Assembly: GCF_045679555.1 (NCBI RefSeq)
Contig: NC_092090.1
Location: 34,878,309 to 34,942,308 of the forward strand
DNA: 64,000 nucleotides
From: Salvelinus alpinus
Lineage: Eukaryota > Chordata > Actinopteri > Salmoniformes > Salmonidae
Direction of reading: 5' to 3'
The notes under the pieces were generated by a model. The model was not told where the DNA came from, made no database searches, and saw only the letters and a list, made by a program, of their open reading frames with translations. Numbering within the stretch: position 1 is the first letter of the stretch; each line of letters starts with the position of its first letter. Below, piece after piece: positions 25,862 through 39,200 of this stretch. A program made the position numbers and the translations under genes.

Positions 25862-28150
25862 CCAATCAATCAAATGTATTTATAAAGCCCTTCTTACATC
25901 AGCTGATGTCACAAAGTGCTGTACAGAAACCCAGCCTAAAACACCAAACAGCAAGCAATGCAGGTGTAGAAGCACGGTGGCTAGGAAAAACTCCCTAGGA
26001 AAGGCCAAAACCTAAGAAAAAACCTAGAGAGGAACCAGGCTATGAGGGTTGACCAGTTCTCTTCTGGCTGTGCTGGGTGGAGATTATAACAGAACATGGC
26101 CAAGATGTTCAAATTTTCATAGATGACCAGCAGGGTCAAATAATAATAATCACAGTGGCTTTTCATAGCCCATCATTCAGAGTATCTCTACCGCTCCTGC
26201 TGTCTCTAGAGAGTTGAAAACAGCAGGTCTGGGACAGGTAGCACGTCCGGTGAACAGGTCAGGGTTCCATGGCCGCAGGCAGAACAGTTGAAACTGGAGC
26301 AGCAGCACGGCCAGGTGGACTGGGGACAGAGAGGAGTCATCAGGCCAGGTAGTCCTGATGCATGGTCCTAGGGCTCAGGTCCTCCGAGAGAGAGAAAGAA
26401 AGAGAGAAAGAGAGAAAGAGAAAAAGAAAGAGAGAGAAAGAAAGAGAGAGAGAATTAGAGAGAGCATACTTAAATTCACACAGGACACCGAATAAGACAG
26501 GAGAAATACTCCAGATATAACAGACTGACCCTAGCCCCCCGACACATAAACTACTGCAGCATAAATACTGGAGGCTGAGACAGGAGGGGTCGGGAGACAC
26601 TGTGGCCCCATCCGACGATACCCCCGGACAGGGCCAAACAGGCAGGATATAACCACACCCACTTTGCCAAAGCATAGCCCCCACACCACTAGAGGGATAT
26701 CTTCAACCACCAACTTACCATCCTGTGACAAGGCCGAGTAAGGCCCACAAAGATCTCCGCCACGGCACAACCCAAGGGGGGGTGCCAACCCGGACAAGAA
26801 GATCACGTCAGTGACTCAACCCACTCAAGTGACACACACCTCCTAGGGACAGCATGGAAGAGCACCAGTAAGCCAGTGACTCAGCCCCTGTAATAGGGTT
26901 AGAGGCAGAGAATCCCAGTGGAGAGAGGGGACCCGGCCAGGCAGAGACAGCAAGGGCGGTTCGTTGCTCCAGTGCCTTTCCGTTCACCTTCACACTCCTG
27001 GGCCAGACTACACTCAATCATAGGACCTACTGAAGAGATGAGTCTTCAATAACGACCGAGTCTGCGTCTCTCACATGGGTAGGCAGACCATTCCATAAAA
27101 ATGGAGCTCCACAGGAGAAAGCCCTGCCTCCAGCTGTTTGCTTAGAAATTCTAGGGACAGTAAGGAGGCCTGTGTCTTGTGACCGTAGCGTACGTGTAGG
27201 TATGTACGGAAGGACCAAATCGGAAAGATAGGTAGGAGCAAGCCCATGTAATGCTTTGTAGGTTAGCAGTAAAACCTTGAAATCAGCCCTTGCCTTAACA
27301 GGAAGCCAGTTTAGAGGCTAGCACTGGAGTAATATTATATTGTTTTGGGGTTCTAGTCAAGATTCTAGCAGCCGTGTTTAGCACTAACTGAAGTTTATTT
27401 AGTGCTTTATCCGGGTAGCCGGAAAGTAGAGCACTGCAGGAATCTCATCTAGTAGGGACAAAAGCATGTATTTTTTCATTTTTCTGCATCATTTCTGGAC
27501 AGAAAGTTCCTGATTTTTGCAATGTTACGTAGATGGAAAAAAGCTGTCCTTGAAACAGTCTTGATATGTTCGTCAAAAGAGAGATCAGGGTCCAGAGTAA
27601 CACCGAGGTCCTTCACAGTTTTATTTGAGAAGACTGTACAACCATCAAGATCAATTGTCAGATTCAACAGAAGATCTCTGTTTCTTGGGACCAAGAACAA
27701 GCATCTCTGTTTTGTCTGAGTTTAAAAGTAGAAAGCGTTTCATATACATTGTTTGTCTTCAGGAAGGCAGTGAGTTGCTGTGCAACAGCTTTTTTTAGTT
27801 TTTTTTGAGAGGAATGGGAGATTCGATATAGGCCAATAGTTTTTTATATTTTCTGAGTCAAGGTTTAGCTTTTTCAAGAGAGGCTTTATTACTGCTACTT
27901 TTAGTGAGTTTGGTACACATCCGGTGGATAGAGAGTTGTTTATTATGTTCAACATAGGAGGGCCAAGCACAGGAAGCAGCTCTTCCAGTAGTTTAGTTGG
28001 AATAGGGTCCAGTATGCAGCTTGAAGGTTTAGATGCCATGATTATTTTCATCAATGTGTCAAGAGATATAGTACTAAAAAACTTGAGTGTCTCCCTTGAT
28101 CCTAGGTCCTGGCAGAGTTGTGCAGACTCAGGACAAACGAGTTCATAACG
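25862..28150 (-). mobile_element. L2-type LINE, internally deleted copy
   Basis: Same family as 6,617-11,285 but with the 3' end preserved (25,862, AATCAATCAAATGTATTTAT). RT thumb sequence is at 27,700-27,476 and an N-terminal linker part at 28,054-27,740. At about 27,735 the RT palm including the YADD box is deleted, joining linker directly to thumb. The C-terminal part around 27,218-27,027 is also shifted. No activity possible. Confidence 0.85.
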
Positions 28151-28304
28151 GCTTCACACAATGCTGGTGTGAAGTGTAAGGTGTAACTATTGTGTAAACA
28201 GGGGTGTCCTGTTTTATCTTACCCACCTAAATGCTGAAATGTCTTGTAAACAACAGTATATTCTGATTAACCAGGGACGTAGAGTGCGGATTAAATTAAA
28301 CATG

Positions 28305-28857
28305 TTCCTGATCAATCTACACACAATACCCCATAATGACAAAGCAAAAACAGGTTTATTAAAAGTACAGAGAGATCCTTGATGAAAACCTGCTCCAGAG
28401 CGCTCCAGAGCGCTCCGGACCTCAGACTGGGGCCATCGTTCACCTTCCAACAGGACAACGACCCTAAGCACACAGCAAGACAACGCAGGAGTGGCTTCGG
28501 GACAAGTCTCTGAATGTCCTTGAGTGGCCCAGCCAGAGCCCGGACTTGACCAGATCGAACATCTCTGGAGAGACCTGAAAATAGCTGTGCAGCGACCCTC
28601 CCCATCCAATCTGACACAGCTTGAGAATATCTGCTGAAAAGAATTGGAGAACTCCCCAAATAGTGCTGCGTAAAGGGTCTGAATATTTATGTAAATGTCA
28701 AATTTCTAAAAACCTGTTTTTACTTTGTCATTATGGGGTAATGTGTGTAGATTGATGAGTGGAAAAAACGATCTCATCCATTTTAGAATAAGGCTGTAAC
28801 GTAACAAAATTTGGAAAAAGTTCAGGGGTTCTGAATAATTTCCGAATGCACTGTGTA
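28305..28857 (+). mobile_element. Tc1/mariner-like transposon, internally deleted
   Basis: Between inner parts of inverted terminal regions (CTACACACAATACCCCATAA on the left and its partner TTATGGGGTAATGTGTGTAG on the right) lies the 3' end of a transposase. It covers the segment with GACAACGACCCTAAGC (the QDND region) and TGAGTGGCCCAGCCAGAGCC (the WP-QSP region). The far right end reads CACTGTGTA. The N-terminal half is missing. Confidence 0.75.
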
Positions 28858-28866
28858 TAGAACAGC

Positions 28867-29193
28867 TGTCACGACTTCCGTCGAAGTCGGCCCCTCTCCT
28901 TGTTAGGGTGGTGTTCGGCGGTCGATGTCACCGGCTTTCTAGTCACCACCGATCCATGTTTCATTTTCGTTTTGTTTTGTCTGTATTAGACACACCTGGT
29001 TTCAATTCCCATATCATGTTCCTTATTTAACCCTCTGGCATACCTTTCTGTTCTGTCCGTGATTGTTGGTGTCTTAGTGATTTGTTGTAGGTGTTAGTTT
29101 TGTATTTTCCTTGTTGGAATATTGCGTGTTTGTTTTATTGAGTAAACTCAGTTGTTTTACTCTAAACTGTGTCCTGCGCCTGACTCCGCTACA
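28867..29193 (+). repeat. Probable solo LTR
   Basis: Runs from TGTCACGACTTCCG to CTCCGCTACA with a TTATTTAACCCTC promoter-like region and a TTTTATTGAGTAAA stretch. This resembles LTRs of salmonid Gypsy elements. I found no matching target duplication, so the ends are uncertain. Confidence 0.55.
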
Positions 29194-29800
29194 TCTCTGA
29201 ACCCAATCGCTGACAACAGCTCCATTCTCCTTATGTCCAGATCATCTATGGAACAAATGAAGGTCGTTGAACTCTCATCATCAATAACCTTAAAAGGAAA
29301 ACAATACCAGGATGTTACATGTTTGTTGTTCATTACAACGAGGGCTTGCTCTCTTTGATACAGCTTCTTCACTGGCCATAATAATGAGGGGTTGAGCAGT
29401 GTGCAGACGGTAAATCTGATGGGCTGAGAATGCTCTGTCATTGGACTGACTTGGGTCCACTGCTGTAAATCTGGCCCACCCAGAGACACAGGGTTGTGTA
29501 TCACGCACCAGACCTTGTAAACATCCTCACCAAACTTGTGTGACGTCACTGAATCCCCCAACTCATCACACAACCACCATGATAGCCAGAGAAGATATGT
29601 AGCAGGAAACGAACAATTTTAATTAGCTGTGGTTATCTGGCCAGGGCATCCAGACATGGGAGCCACTGAACTGAGAGGTCAGAGTCTGTGTCAGTGTTGG
29701 ATTAGTGAGTGTTTGTGCTGTGACTGAAAGAGGCAGGTAGGCTATAGGCTGGTACAGCTAAGTGCATGTTGGAAAAGTCAGAGACAATGAGAGATGAGGG
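29194..29800. other. Intergenic stretch, nothing recognised
   Basis: Minus-strand frame 29,573-29,157 shows no family resemblance and is likely chance. Confidence 0.4.
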
Positions 29801-30020
<220 letters not shown>

Positions 30021-30334
30021 CCCACCAAGTGCAGCACACTCATGCCATCTGATGAGGGGACAGACACTCTTCTGATCGTCTAACACAATATGGACACTAA
30101 TACAAAGTGTCATAAAGGGCTCCAGTCCACTTGGTTGTCAGTTAAGTGAGAAATATCCATTTAGGGTAACTTACTGTAGGTCATCATGTGACCTAATTGG
30201 TGTTTTGGTGACTAATGTGGCAGGTTTGATATTGGGAAAATAATATATATATATTTTTTAAACTAGCATACATACAGTATAGTGGTCTAGATTCAACCCA
30301 TGGCACTATGGTCACATATGGTCATATGAATATA

Positions 30335-30541
30335 GATTTGATAGAGGCCTGGCCTCCCCTCATAACCTGGTTCCTCTCTAGGTTTCTTCCTAGGTTCCTG
30401 CCTTTCTAGGGAGCTTTTCCTAGCCACCGTGCTTCTACACCTGCATTGCTTGCTGTTTGGGGTTTTAGGCTGGATTTCTGTACAGCACTTTGTGACATCT
30501 GCTGATGTAAGAAGGGCTTTATAAATACATTTGATTGATAG
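30335..30541 (+). repeat. L2-type LINE 3' tail
   Basis: Plus-strand match to the 3' end of the LINE at 25,862: CCTGGTTCCTCTCTAGGTTT, then CACCTGCATTGCTTGCTGTT, ending ATAAATACATTTGATTGAT. Confidence 0.8.
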
Positions 30542-30599
30542 ATTTTGTTGTGGATTAATACATGAAGAAAACAAAACATTTGTATTGTCATAAATGTTA

Positions 30600-31011
30600 T
30601 TGTCTATAGCCTAAGTAGTATCAAAGAAATTTGCCTATAACAGATCACATGGTTAAGTATCAACATTGAAGGAAGAATGGAAAATAGCAATTAGTCGATC
30701 CAAGATTTGCGCTCAGGAGATCGTGTTGTGTGTGAGAGCGATGCGCAACGAGTAAGGAAGGTGGAACGGTGTATGTTGGGGAAAGGGTCTCGTTTCTATC
30801 CCAACGCTGCTGCAAATCTCGACCTGGTACAGACACGCCGTTTTAAGTAAACATTTGTTATAACTAATGCGGGTGTCGTTATTTGTAGAGCCGGACAGGC
30901 GCGCGTGTATGGAGCTTTTTAGGAGTTGGGAATGCTCGGTAAGCACGTTAGATCCTATTCGTATTAGGCTTCCTGAATGAGGACACGGATGGATATCGTG
31001 GCACTGTCAAA
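30600..31011 (+). promoter_or_regulatory. Likely promoter/5' UTR region of the chrnb4-like gene
   Basis: Single-copy sequence just upstream of the start codon, more GC/CpG-rich than the surroundings (for example GCGATGCGCAACGAG at 30,738-30,752 and GGCGCGCGTG near 30,899). No clear TATA box. A short upstream ORF begins at 30,989. The transcription start cannot be placed from sequence alone. Confidence 0.4.
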
Positions 31012-31015
31012 ATGA
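30989..31015 (+). promoter_or_regulatory. Upstream ORF overlapping the chrnb4-like start (ATGA)
   Basis: ATG at 30,989 opens eight codons and stops at TGA 31,013-31,015, which overlaps the presumed start ATG at 31,012. Whether it lies in the mRNA depends on the unknown transcription start. Confidence 0.5.
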
Positions 31016-33213
31016 CACGGACTCTCACTCTCCTCGCTTTCCTTTTCACTTTGTTAAAACGTAAGTATTTCATGTATGTGAATTTCGATTGCATTGTCAG
31101 TTCAGTTGAAAAATCTCTCTACAATGGGTTGTTGTTCTTGTCGTTGTTATAACTGTGCATCTTCAGAAAGGAGGTTCACTTTTGTAATTCACCTACAGTG
31201 CATGTAAGAAATTATTTAATTTAATGCCAAATTTCCATGAGTGCATAAAGGTGTATATTTTATTATCAAAGAGGAACATAGTTCAACATGTATTGATGCC
31301 TTAATTTCAACAATCATATGTCTTAAATAAATTAGATACAATACTGTCAAGAGAATAAAACAATATTTGTATTACCCCTTATTAGGTCGCACATAGGACA
31401 AGCAGTGAAGAACATTCACAGGCTAATCAGCCAACCTGGCCTAAGAGCATTTCTTATTATTTACTTTAATCCGGCACACTCCATTTAGTATGATATGTTA
31501 CGTTTGGTATGGCATGTATTAATTTATGGATATCCATCATCCATTTCAAATGATATGTTATGAATTACAATGTGTATGATATATTACCAATATGCAAAAC
31601 CTACAATATGATACGATTTTGCAAATGTACAAAGTGTTACGAATCTTCAAAAGGTATGATATGTTACGAATTCCAATTTGTTGTGGCAACGTAGCTAACA
31701 CTAATGCTAGCTAGCTGGCTAACATTAGCTACGCTAGGGGTAGGGTTAAGGTTAGGAGTTAGGTTAAAGGGTTAGCTAAAAGGGTTAAGGGAAGGGTTAG
31801 CTAATATGCTAAGTAGTTGCAAAGTAGCTAAAAAGTAGTTAGTAGTGGAAAAATGGATAATTAGCTAGTTGTTCGTGATGAGACTGAAAATTCAACCTTT
31901 GGGTTGCTAGATGTTCGCATTATATGCCCACCCACCTTTAATTTTTTGCCTTAAATAGCCTTCTGTCTTATGTAACCATACCACACCTAACAAATATATT
32001 TTTTTTTTCTCATAACATCTCATCTCAAACATCTCATTCCAAAATCATGGCCATTAATATGGAGTTGGTCCCCCTTTGCTGCTATAACAGCCCCCCTCTT
32101 CTGGGAAGGCTTTCCACTAGATGTTGGAACATTGCTGCGGGGACATGCTTCCATTCAGTATTAGTGAGGTCGGAGGCCTGGACAAGTCTCTGAATGTCCT
32201 TGAGTGGCCCAGCCAGAGCCCGGACTTGAACCTGATCGAACATCTTTGGAGAGACCTGAAAATAGCTGTGCAGCAATCCCCATCCAACCTGACAAAGCTT
32301 GACAGGATCTGTAGAGAAAATTTGGAGAACCTCCCCAAATACAGGTGTGCCAAGCTTGTAGCGTCATACCCAAGAAGACTTGATGCTGTAATCCCTGCCA
32401 AAGGTGCTTCAACAAAGTACTGATTAAAGGGTCTGAACTTAACTGGTAAAATAATGGTAAAATAAAATAAAAATTGTCAAAGACTCCAGCCACCCTAGTC
32501 ATACTGTTCTCTCTGCAGTGGTACTGGAGTGCCAAGTCTAGGTCCATGAGGCTTATAAACAGCTTCTACCACCCAAGCCATAGGACTACTGAACATCTCA
32601 TCAATTGACTACCCAGACTATTTGCATCTCCATAGACAAACATTGGTAGTAGAATGGCCTTACTGAAGGTCTCAGTGACTTTCAACATGGCATCATAGGA
32701 TGCCACCTTTCCAACAAGTCAGTTTGTCAAATTTCTGCCCTGCTATACTATTTGCATTCCCCCCCCCCCCCCCCCCCTCTTTTATACTGCTGATACTCTC
32801 TGTTATTATCTATGCATAAGTCACTTTAATAACTCTACTTACATGTATATATTACCTCAATTATCTCAACTAACTGGTGCCCCCGCACATGTACTCTGTA
32901 CCGGTACCCCCTGTATATAGCCTCGCTATTGTTATTTTACTGCTGCTCTTTAATTATTTGTTACTTTTATTTCTTATTTTTCTTTAGGTATTTGTCTTAA
33001 AACTGCATTGTTGGTTAATTACTTGTAAGTATTGTATTGGGCGCATGTGACAAATAAAATGTGATTTGATTTGAATAAAAATAATTATAAAAATAAATAA
33101 AAATAACCTCTCCCCCAATGCTCACATTGGGGGAGAGGTTGTTGTCCTGGCACCACTCCGCCAGGTCTCTTACCTCCTCCCTATAGGCTGTCTCCCCTTT
33201 CAAGACCCAGTTG

Positions 33214-33257
<44 letters not shown>

Positions 33258-36200
33258 TAATAGCCCTTCTCAGCAGGTAGTGATTAGTAGTTTGAGTTGC
33301 CTGCTCTCCCACTGGCCAGTGCCCTTCACCTCTGGGTAAAGAGTGTGGATGTTTGACAGCAGCCTCCCAGGGCTTTGACAACATGCCATCTGTCTTGTAG
33401 AGGACCCATTGTGTTTGATGGGAGTCCAGCCAAGTGACTGATGATAGGGGAGCCATGAAAACATGCACCAGTCTATTGTCTGTTGGACACTCCTGAACTC
33501 TCAACTCTACATGAAACTATACCTCAATAATTATGATTTGTGGTAATTGCCTGGCAAACTGGCACATGGGCCTGTCTGATAATAAACTATGGGGAAGAGA
33601 TCTATAGTCAAAACATGTATCTTATTTTTACCTACCATAATCTGTAAATGTGAATCTATACTATGCATGCCAGTCTCCCTTGGCTACAATTAGAGGAGCG
33701 TCTGACTGCATCACTTCTTGTTTTTGTAAGAAACAATGTGTTGAAAATTCCAAATTGTTTGCATAGTCAATTTACACATAGCACGGACACACACACACTT
33801 ACCCCACCAGACATGCCACCAGGGGTCTTTTCACAGTCCCCAAATCCAGAACAAATGTAAGAAAATGTACAGTATTATAAAGAGCCATGATTGCATGGAA
33901 CTCCCTTCCATCCAAGATTGCTCAAGTAAACAGCAAACCTGGTTTTAAAAAAACAACGCCTCTCCCCTATTTGATCTAGATATTGTGTGTATGTACTGAA
34001 ATGTAGGCTACTTAACATTTTAAATGTATGTATATCTGTCCTTGAACTGTTCTTGTCTATTAATGTTCAGTATTATTTCATGTTTCATGTTTTGTGTGGA
34101 CCCCAGGAAGAGTAGCTTCTGCTATCGCAACAGCTAATGGGGATCCTAATAAAATACCAAATATCAAACCATGAATCTTCAAATTAATATTTTTCAGTGC
34201 AACAGTCTTAGCAGCTATTGTAGATTACTCCAGGGCATGTACCATTTGACTAAGCATTCTTCTCCAAAACAATTTCTCCTGACTGTTCTACTCAGCTACC
34301 CTCTGCTACTGTATGACAGAGCATTACTCACTATAGAGGAGGGCTGGTGGGGGAAGAGAGAGCGTTTTTTATCATCAACGCCTCCCTGTATTTAACACTT
34401 CCAAGTGCAAGGGTATAAAAACCAGGAAGTGTCACAGTAGGTGTTTTGCTCTGCTCCTCTTTGTCCTGGGTTGGGGAGCTGAAAGACTGAAAGACTGAAG
34501 TCAGCAACACAGTTTTCATCCAGTCCATACAGAGCTATATAACATACTCCATTAAACAACATAAAAAGACAGGCGTGACAGTCCAGCTATAAAACTAGTG
34601 ACTAAACACAACAGATTCAGCCAGTGGGTCTTTTTTTAATCACACAGTAATCTAGTTTTTTCATTGTCATAACACAATTGCAATAAAGGTACCAACTCTG
34701 ACTATTTTCCGCAATTATCTCCAAATCACTGTTGACTCTTTCCACAGGTGGCAGTTGTGCGGACTCAGAGGAGCGTCTGATGAACTGGCTGCTTAGAAAC
34801 GATCGCTACAACAAGCTGATCCGCCCAGCTGTGAACAGGACAGAGCGGGTCACTGTCAAACTACAGGTGTCCCTGGCCCAACTCATCAGTGTGGTCAGTC
34901 TCATGATAGCCATTCCATAGAGCCAGTTAGAGGCCCTGAGACGGAGAGGAGAGATGGGGCAGATGAGGGAGACCACAGAGGGAGAGGAGAGACCAGAGAT
35001 GAGAAAACAGAAAGGGAGAGCAGAGCTCAGAGGAGTCAGTGGCAACCATGTTAATTACTTACACACATTCTACTGAAAGGACCTGGCTGTAATGACAGCA
35101 TGGGTATAGGATGGATCTGGCAGGGCTCTACGTCTCTGTCATGTCCAGATTGAAACTTCAGCTCATTGCCTAAGAAAGAGCTGTAAATCTGCCTCAGGAG
35201 AGGACGTTGGAGTCCCACACTGATTTACAGGGTCCTCCCTTCCTCCCTGCCCTGGCATGGCCCAGAGAATATCATCAGGACACATACATTCTCTGTTTAT
35301 GGCCTCTTATTGTCCTCCTCTTTGGTAATTGAAATGTGAATGTCCTGTAAAGTGTAATGGTATGAGAAGTGTGACATATTTGTTTTAAAGCATTGTGCTG
35401 CTGCGTGCATTGGAGGTTTGCCCACTCTGCTGCCCACTCCTTTGTAGGGGTGTTCGTTTTACTTGCTGTTCAGAGTTGATGCAAGCGCTCTGTGGATTTA
35501 TCAACAGGTCCAACAGCGCTCAGATGGCAGATGTCTCCCAGGCGAGGGTGTCATTTATCTTAACAATTGACCCCATGTGCAGGGAATTTATTCAGTGTGA
35601 AAACACATCTCTCACTTTTACTCTCTTCTAAATCAAGCATGTGCACTAGATGAATGTGTGCTGGAATCTGTATGTGTGTTTTGTCATTAAACATGCTTTG
35701 TGTATCGTATAGTAAATAGTCTGTTTTTAAATGAAGCTAACACTCCACCGCCTTTTTAATTTCCAGAATGAGAGAGAGCAGATTATGACCACCAATGTTT
35801 GGCTCACACAGGTAAGTGTGAAGATTATGGTCCTATCCTATTAATCATTCATTACTCAGTCTGTCCCCTCGTCCGTCTCCAGCTCCAGTGTCCTTCTCAT
35901 TGAACCTGAATTGAAGCAGAACTATGCCTCTGACTCAGACAATCCGGAACAGAACAGAATGATAATTGTGCCCACACCCTTCACCACTTTTCATTTCAAT
36001 GATAATTAATTGTGTAATTGGGAATGATCTGGTGTTGGCAGAGAGTCCTTATGTGACTGAGTGTAACAGTCAGAACAGTGAGGGTAGCCTATCAGTTAAG
36101 AGCGCTGTGCCAGTAACTGAAAGGTCTCTGGTTCGAATCCCTGAGCCGACTAGGTGAAACATGTCTCTATGTACCCTTGAGCAAGGCACTTAACACTAAT

Positions 36201-39200
36201 TGCTTATCTAAGTCGCTCTGGATAAGAGTGTGTGCTAAATGACTACAATGTAAAATACACTGCTCAAAAAAATAAAGGGAACACTTAAACAACACAATGT
36301 AACTCCAAGTCAATCACACTTCTGTGAAATCAAACTGTCCACTTAGGAAGCAACACTGATTGACAATACATTTCACATGCTGTTGTGCAAATGGAATAGA
36401 CAACAGGTGGAAATTATAGGCAATTAGCAAGACACCGCCAATAAAGGAGTGGTTCTGCAGGTGGTGACCACAGACCACTTCTCAGTTCCTATGCTTCCTG
36501 GCTGATGTTTTGGTCACTTTTGAATGCTGGCGGTGCTTTCACTCTAGTGGTAGCATGAGACGGCGTCTACAACCCACACAAGTGGCTCAGGTAGTGCAGC
36601 TCATCCAGGATGGCACATCAATGCGAGCTGTGGCAAGAAGGTTTGCTGTGTCTGTCAGCGTAGTGTCCAGAGCATGGAGGCGCTACCAGGAGACAGGCCA
36701 GTACATCAGGAGACGTGGAGGAGGCCGTAGGAGGGCAACAACCCAGCAGCAGGACAGCTACCTCCGCCTTTGAGCAGGAGGAGCACTGCCAGAGCCCTGC
36801 AAAATGACCTCCAGCAGGCCACAAATGTGCATGTGTCTGCTCAAACGGTCAGAAACAGACTCCATGAGGGAGGTATGAGGGCCCGACGTCCACAGGTGGG
36901 GGTTTTTACAGCCCAACACCGTGCAGGACATTTGGCATTTGCCAGAGAACACCAAGATTGGCAAATTCGCCACTGGCGCCCTGTGCTCTTCACAGATGAA
37001 AGCAGGTTCACACTGAGCACGTGACAGACGTGACAGAGTCTGGAGACGCCGTGGAGAACGTTCTGCTGCCTGCAACATCCTCCAGCATGACCGGTTTGGT
37101 GGTGGGTCAGTCATGGTGTGGGGTGGCATTTCTTTGGGGGGCCGCACAGCCCTCCATGTGCTCGCCAGAGGTAGCCTGACTGCCATTAGGTACCGAGATG
37201 AGATCCTCAGACCCCTTGTGAGACCATATGCTGGTGCGGTTGGCCCTGGGTTCCTCCTAATGCAAGACAATGCTAGACCTCATGTGGCTGGAGTGTGTCA
37301 GCAGTTCCTGCAAGAGGAAGGCATTGATGCTATGGACTGGCCCGCCCGTTCCCCAGACCTGAATCCAATTGAGCACATCTGGGACATGTCTCGCTCCATC
37401 CACCAACACCACGTTGCACCACAGACTGTCCAGGAGTTGGTGGATGCTTTAGTCCAGGTCTGGGAGGAGATGCCTCAGGAGACCATCCGCCACCTCATCA
37501 GGAGCATGCCCAGGCGTTGTCGGGAGGTCATACAGGCACGTGGAGGCCACACACACTACTGAGCCTCATTTTGACTTGTTTTAAGGACATTACATCAAAG
37601 TTGGATCAGCCTGTAGTGTGGTTTTCCACTTTAATTTTGAGTGTGACTCCAAATCCAGATCTCCATGGGTTGATACATTTGATTTCCATTGATAATTTTT
37701 GTGTGATTTTGTTGTCAGCACATTCAACTATGTAAAGAAAAAAGTATTTAGTAAGAATATTTCATTTATTCAGATCTAGGATGTGTTATTTTAGTGTTCC
37801 TTTTATTTTTTTGAGCAGTGTATATAACCCCCTGTCTCTCCAGCACTGGGATGACTACAGGCTATCATGGGACCCTTCTCAATATGATGGCATTGACAAG
37901 CTTCGTATTCCTTCCAGACACATCTGGCTACCTGATATTGTGCTCTATAACAAGTAAGTATTCATTGTCCAGATATATTTTCCAAATGATGAACACTTTT
38001 TCTCATGTAATTTACGGATCATGAAAATCTAACTTGTGATTGTAATACATTTTCTCATAAAGACATAATACGTTTCTGTAATAGAGTCCTCTCCCCCTAC
38101 CTCCCTCATCACTCTCTCCATAGTGCGGATGGAACCTATGAGGTAACAGTCTTCACCAATGCCATTGTCCAGTTCAATGGCAGCATCGTCTGGCTCCCTC
38201 CGGCCATCTATAAGAGTGCCTGCAAGATCGAGGTCAAGCACTTCCCCTTTGACCAGCAGAACTGCACGCTCAAGTTCCGGTCATGGACCTACGACCACAC
38301 CGAGCTCGATTTGGTCCTGAAGACAGGGGTGGCCAGCATGGACGACTTCACTCCCAGTGGGGAATGGGACATCTTGGCCCTGCCGGGCAGGCGGACGGTT
38401 AACCCTCTGGATCCTACCTACGTGGACCTCACCTATGACTTCATCATCAAGAGGAAGCCGCTGTTCTACACCATCAACCTAATCATCCCCTGTGTGCTCA
38501 TCACCTCTCTGGCCATCCTGGTCTTCTACCTGCCGTCTGACTGTGGGGAGAAGATGACTCTGTGTATCTCAGTCCTCCTGGCCCTCACTGTGTTCCTCCT
38601 CCTGATCTCCAAGATCGTCCCTCCCACCTCGCTGGACGTGCCTCTGATCGGGAAGTACCTAATGTTCACCATGGTGCTGGTGACCTTCTCCATCATTACC
38701 AGTGTGTGTGTGCTCAACGTACACCACCGCTCCCCCAGCACACACACCATGCCCCCCTGGGTCAAGGTAGTGTTCCTCAACAAGCTGCCCCATCTGCTCT
38801 TCATGAGACGCCCGCAGAATAACTCTGCCCGCCAGCGGCTACGCCAGCAGAGACAACTCCGAGCTCGCAGGTCCATCCTGGCGGACCTGGGCTACCCTGC
38901 CACCACCACGTCCAAAACAGCCACCGCTGCCGCCATGTCTTCCTCTTCTGCCTTCCTCTCCTCTGCCTCGGCCTTCGCCTCCCCGGGACATTTTTACAAC
39001 AAAGTCACAGCTCCGCTGGGGTACACCCACACCTTCAGGAAGGGGGAGGCCCGCTCCACCGAGTTCCTGCCCAACAGCTTCTCCTCCTCCCAGGACCTCC
39101 GCCAGAGAGGCAGCCCAGACTGGGGGGGAGATGTACAGGAGGCAGTGGACGGGGTCCGCTTCGTGGCTGATCACATGATGGGGGACGATGATAGCCAGAA

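Noticed and set aside
31735-31800. Interstitial telomere array
   Set aside because: GGTTAG-like units are degenerate and irregular and continue a dispersed repeat.
36120-36150. tRNA gene
   Set aside because: Only a B-box-like segment of a SINE; no cloverleaf can be formed.
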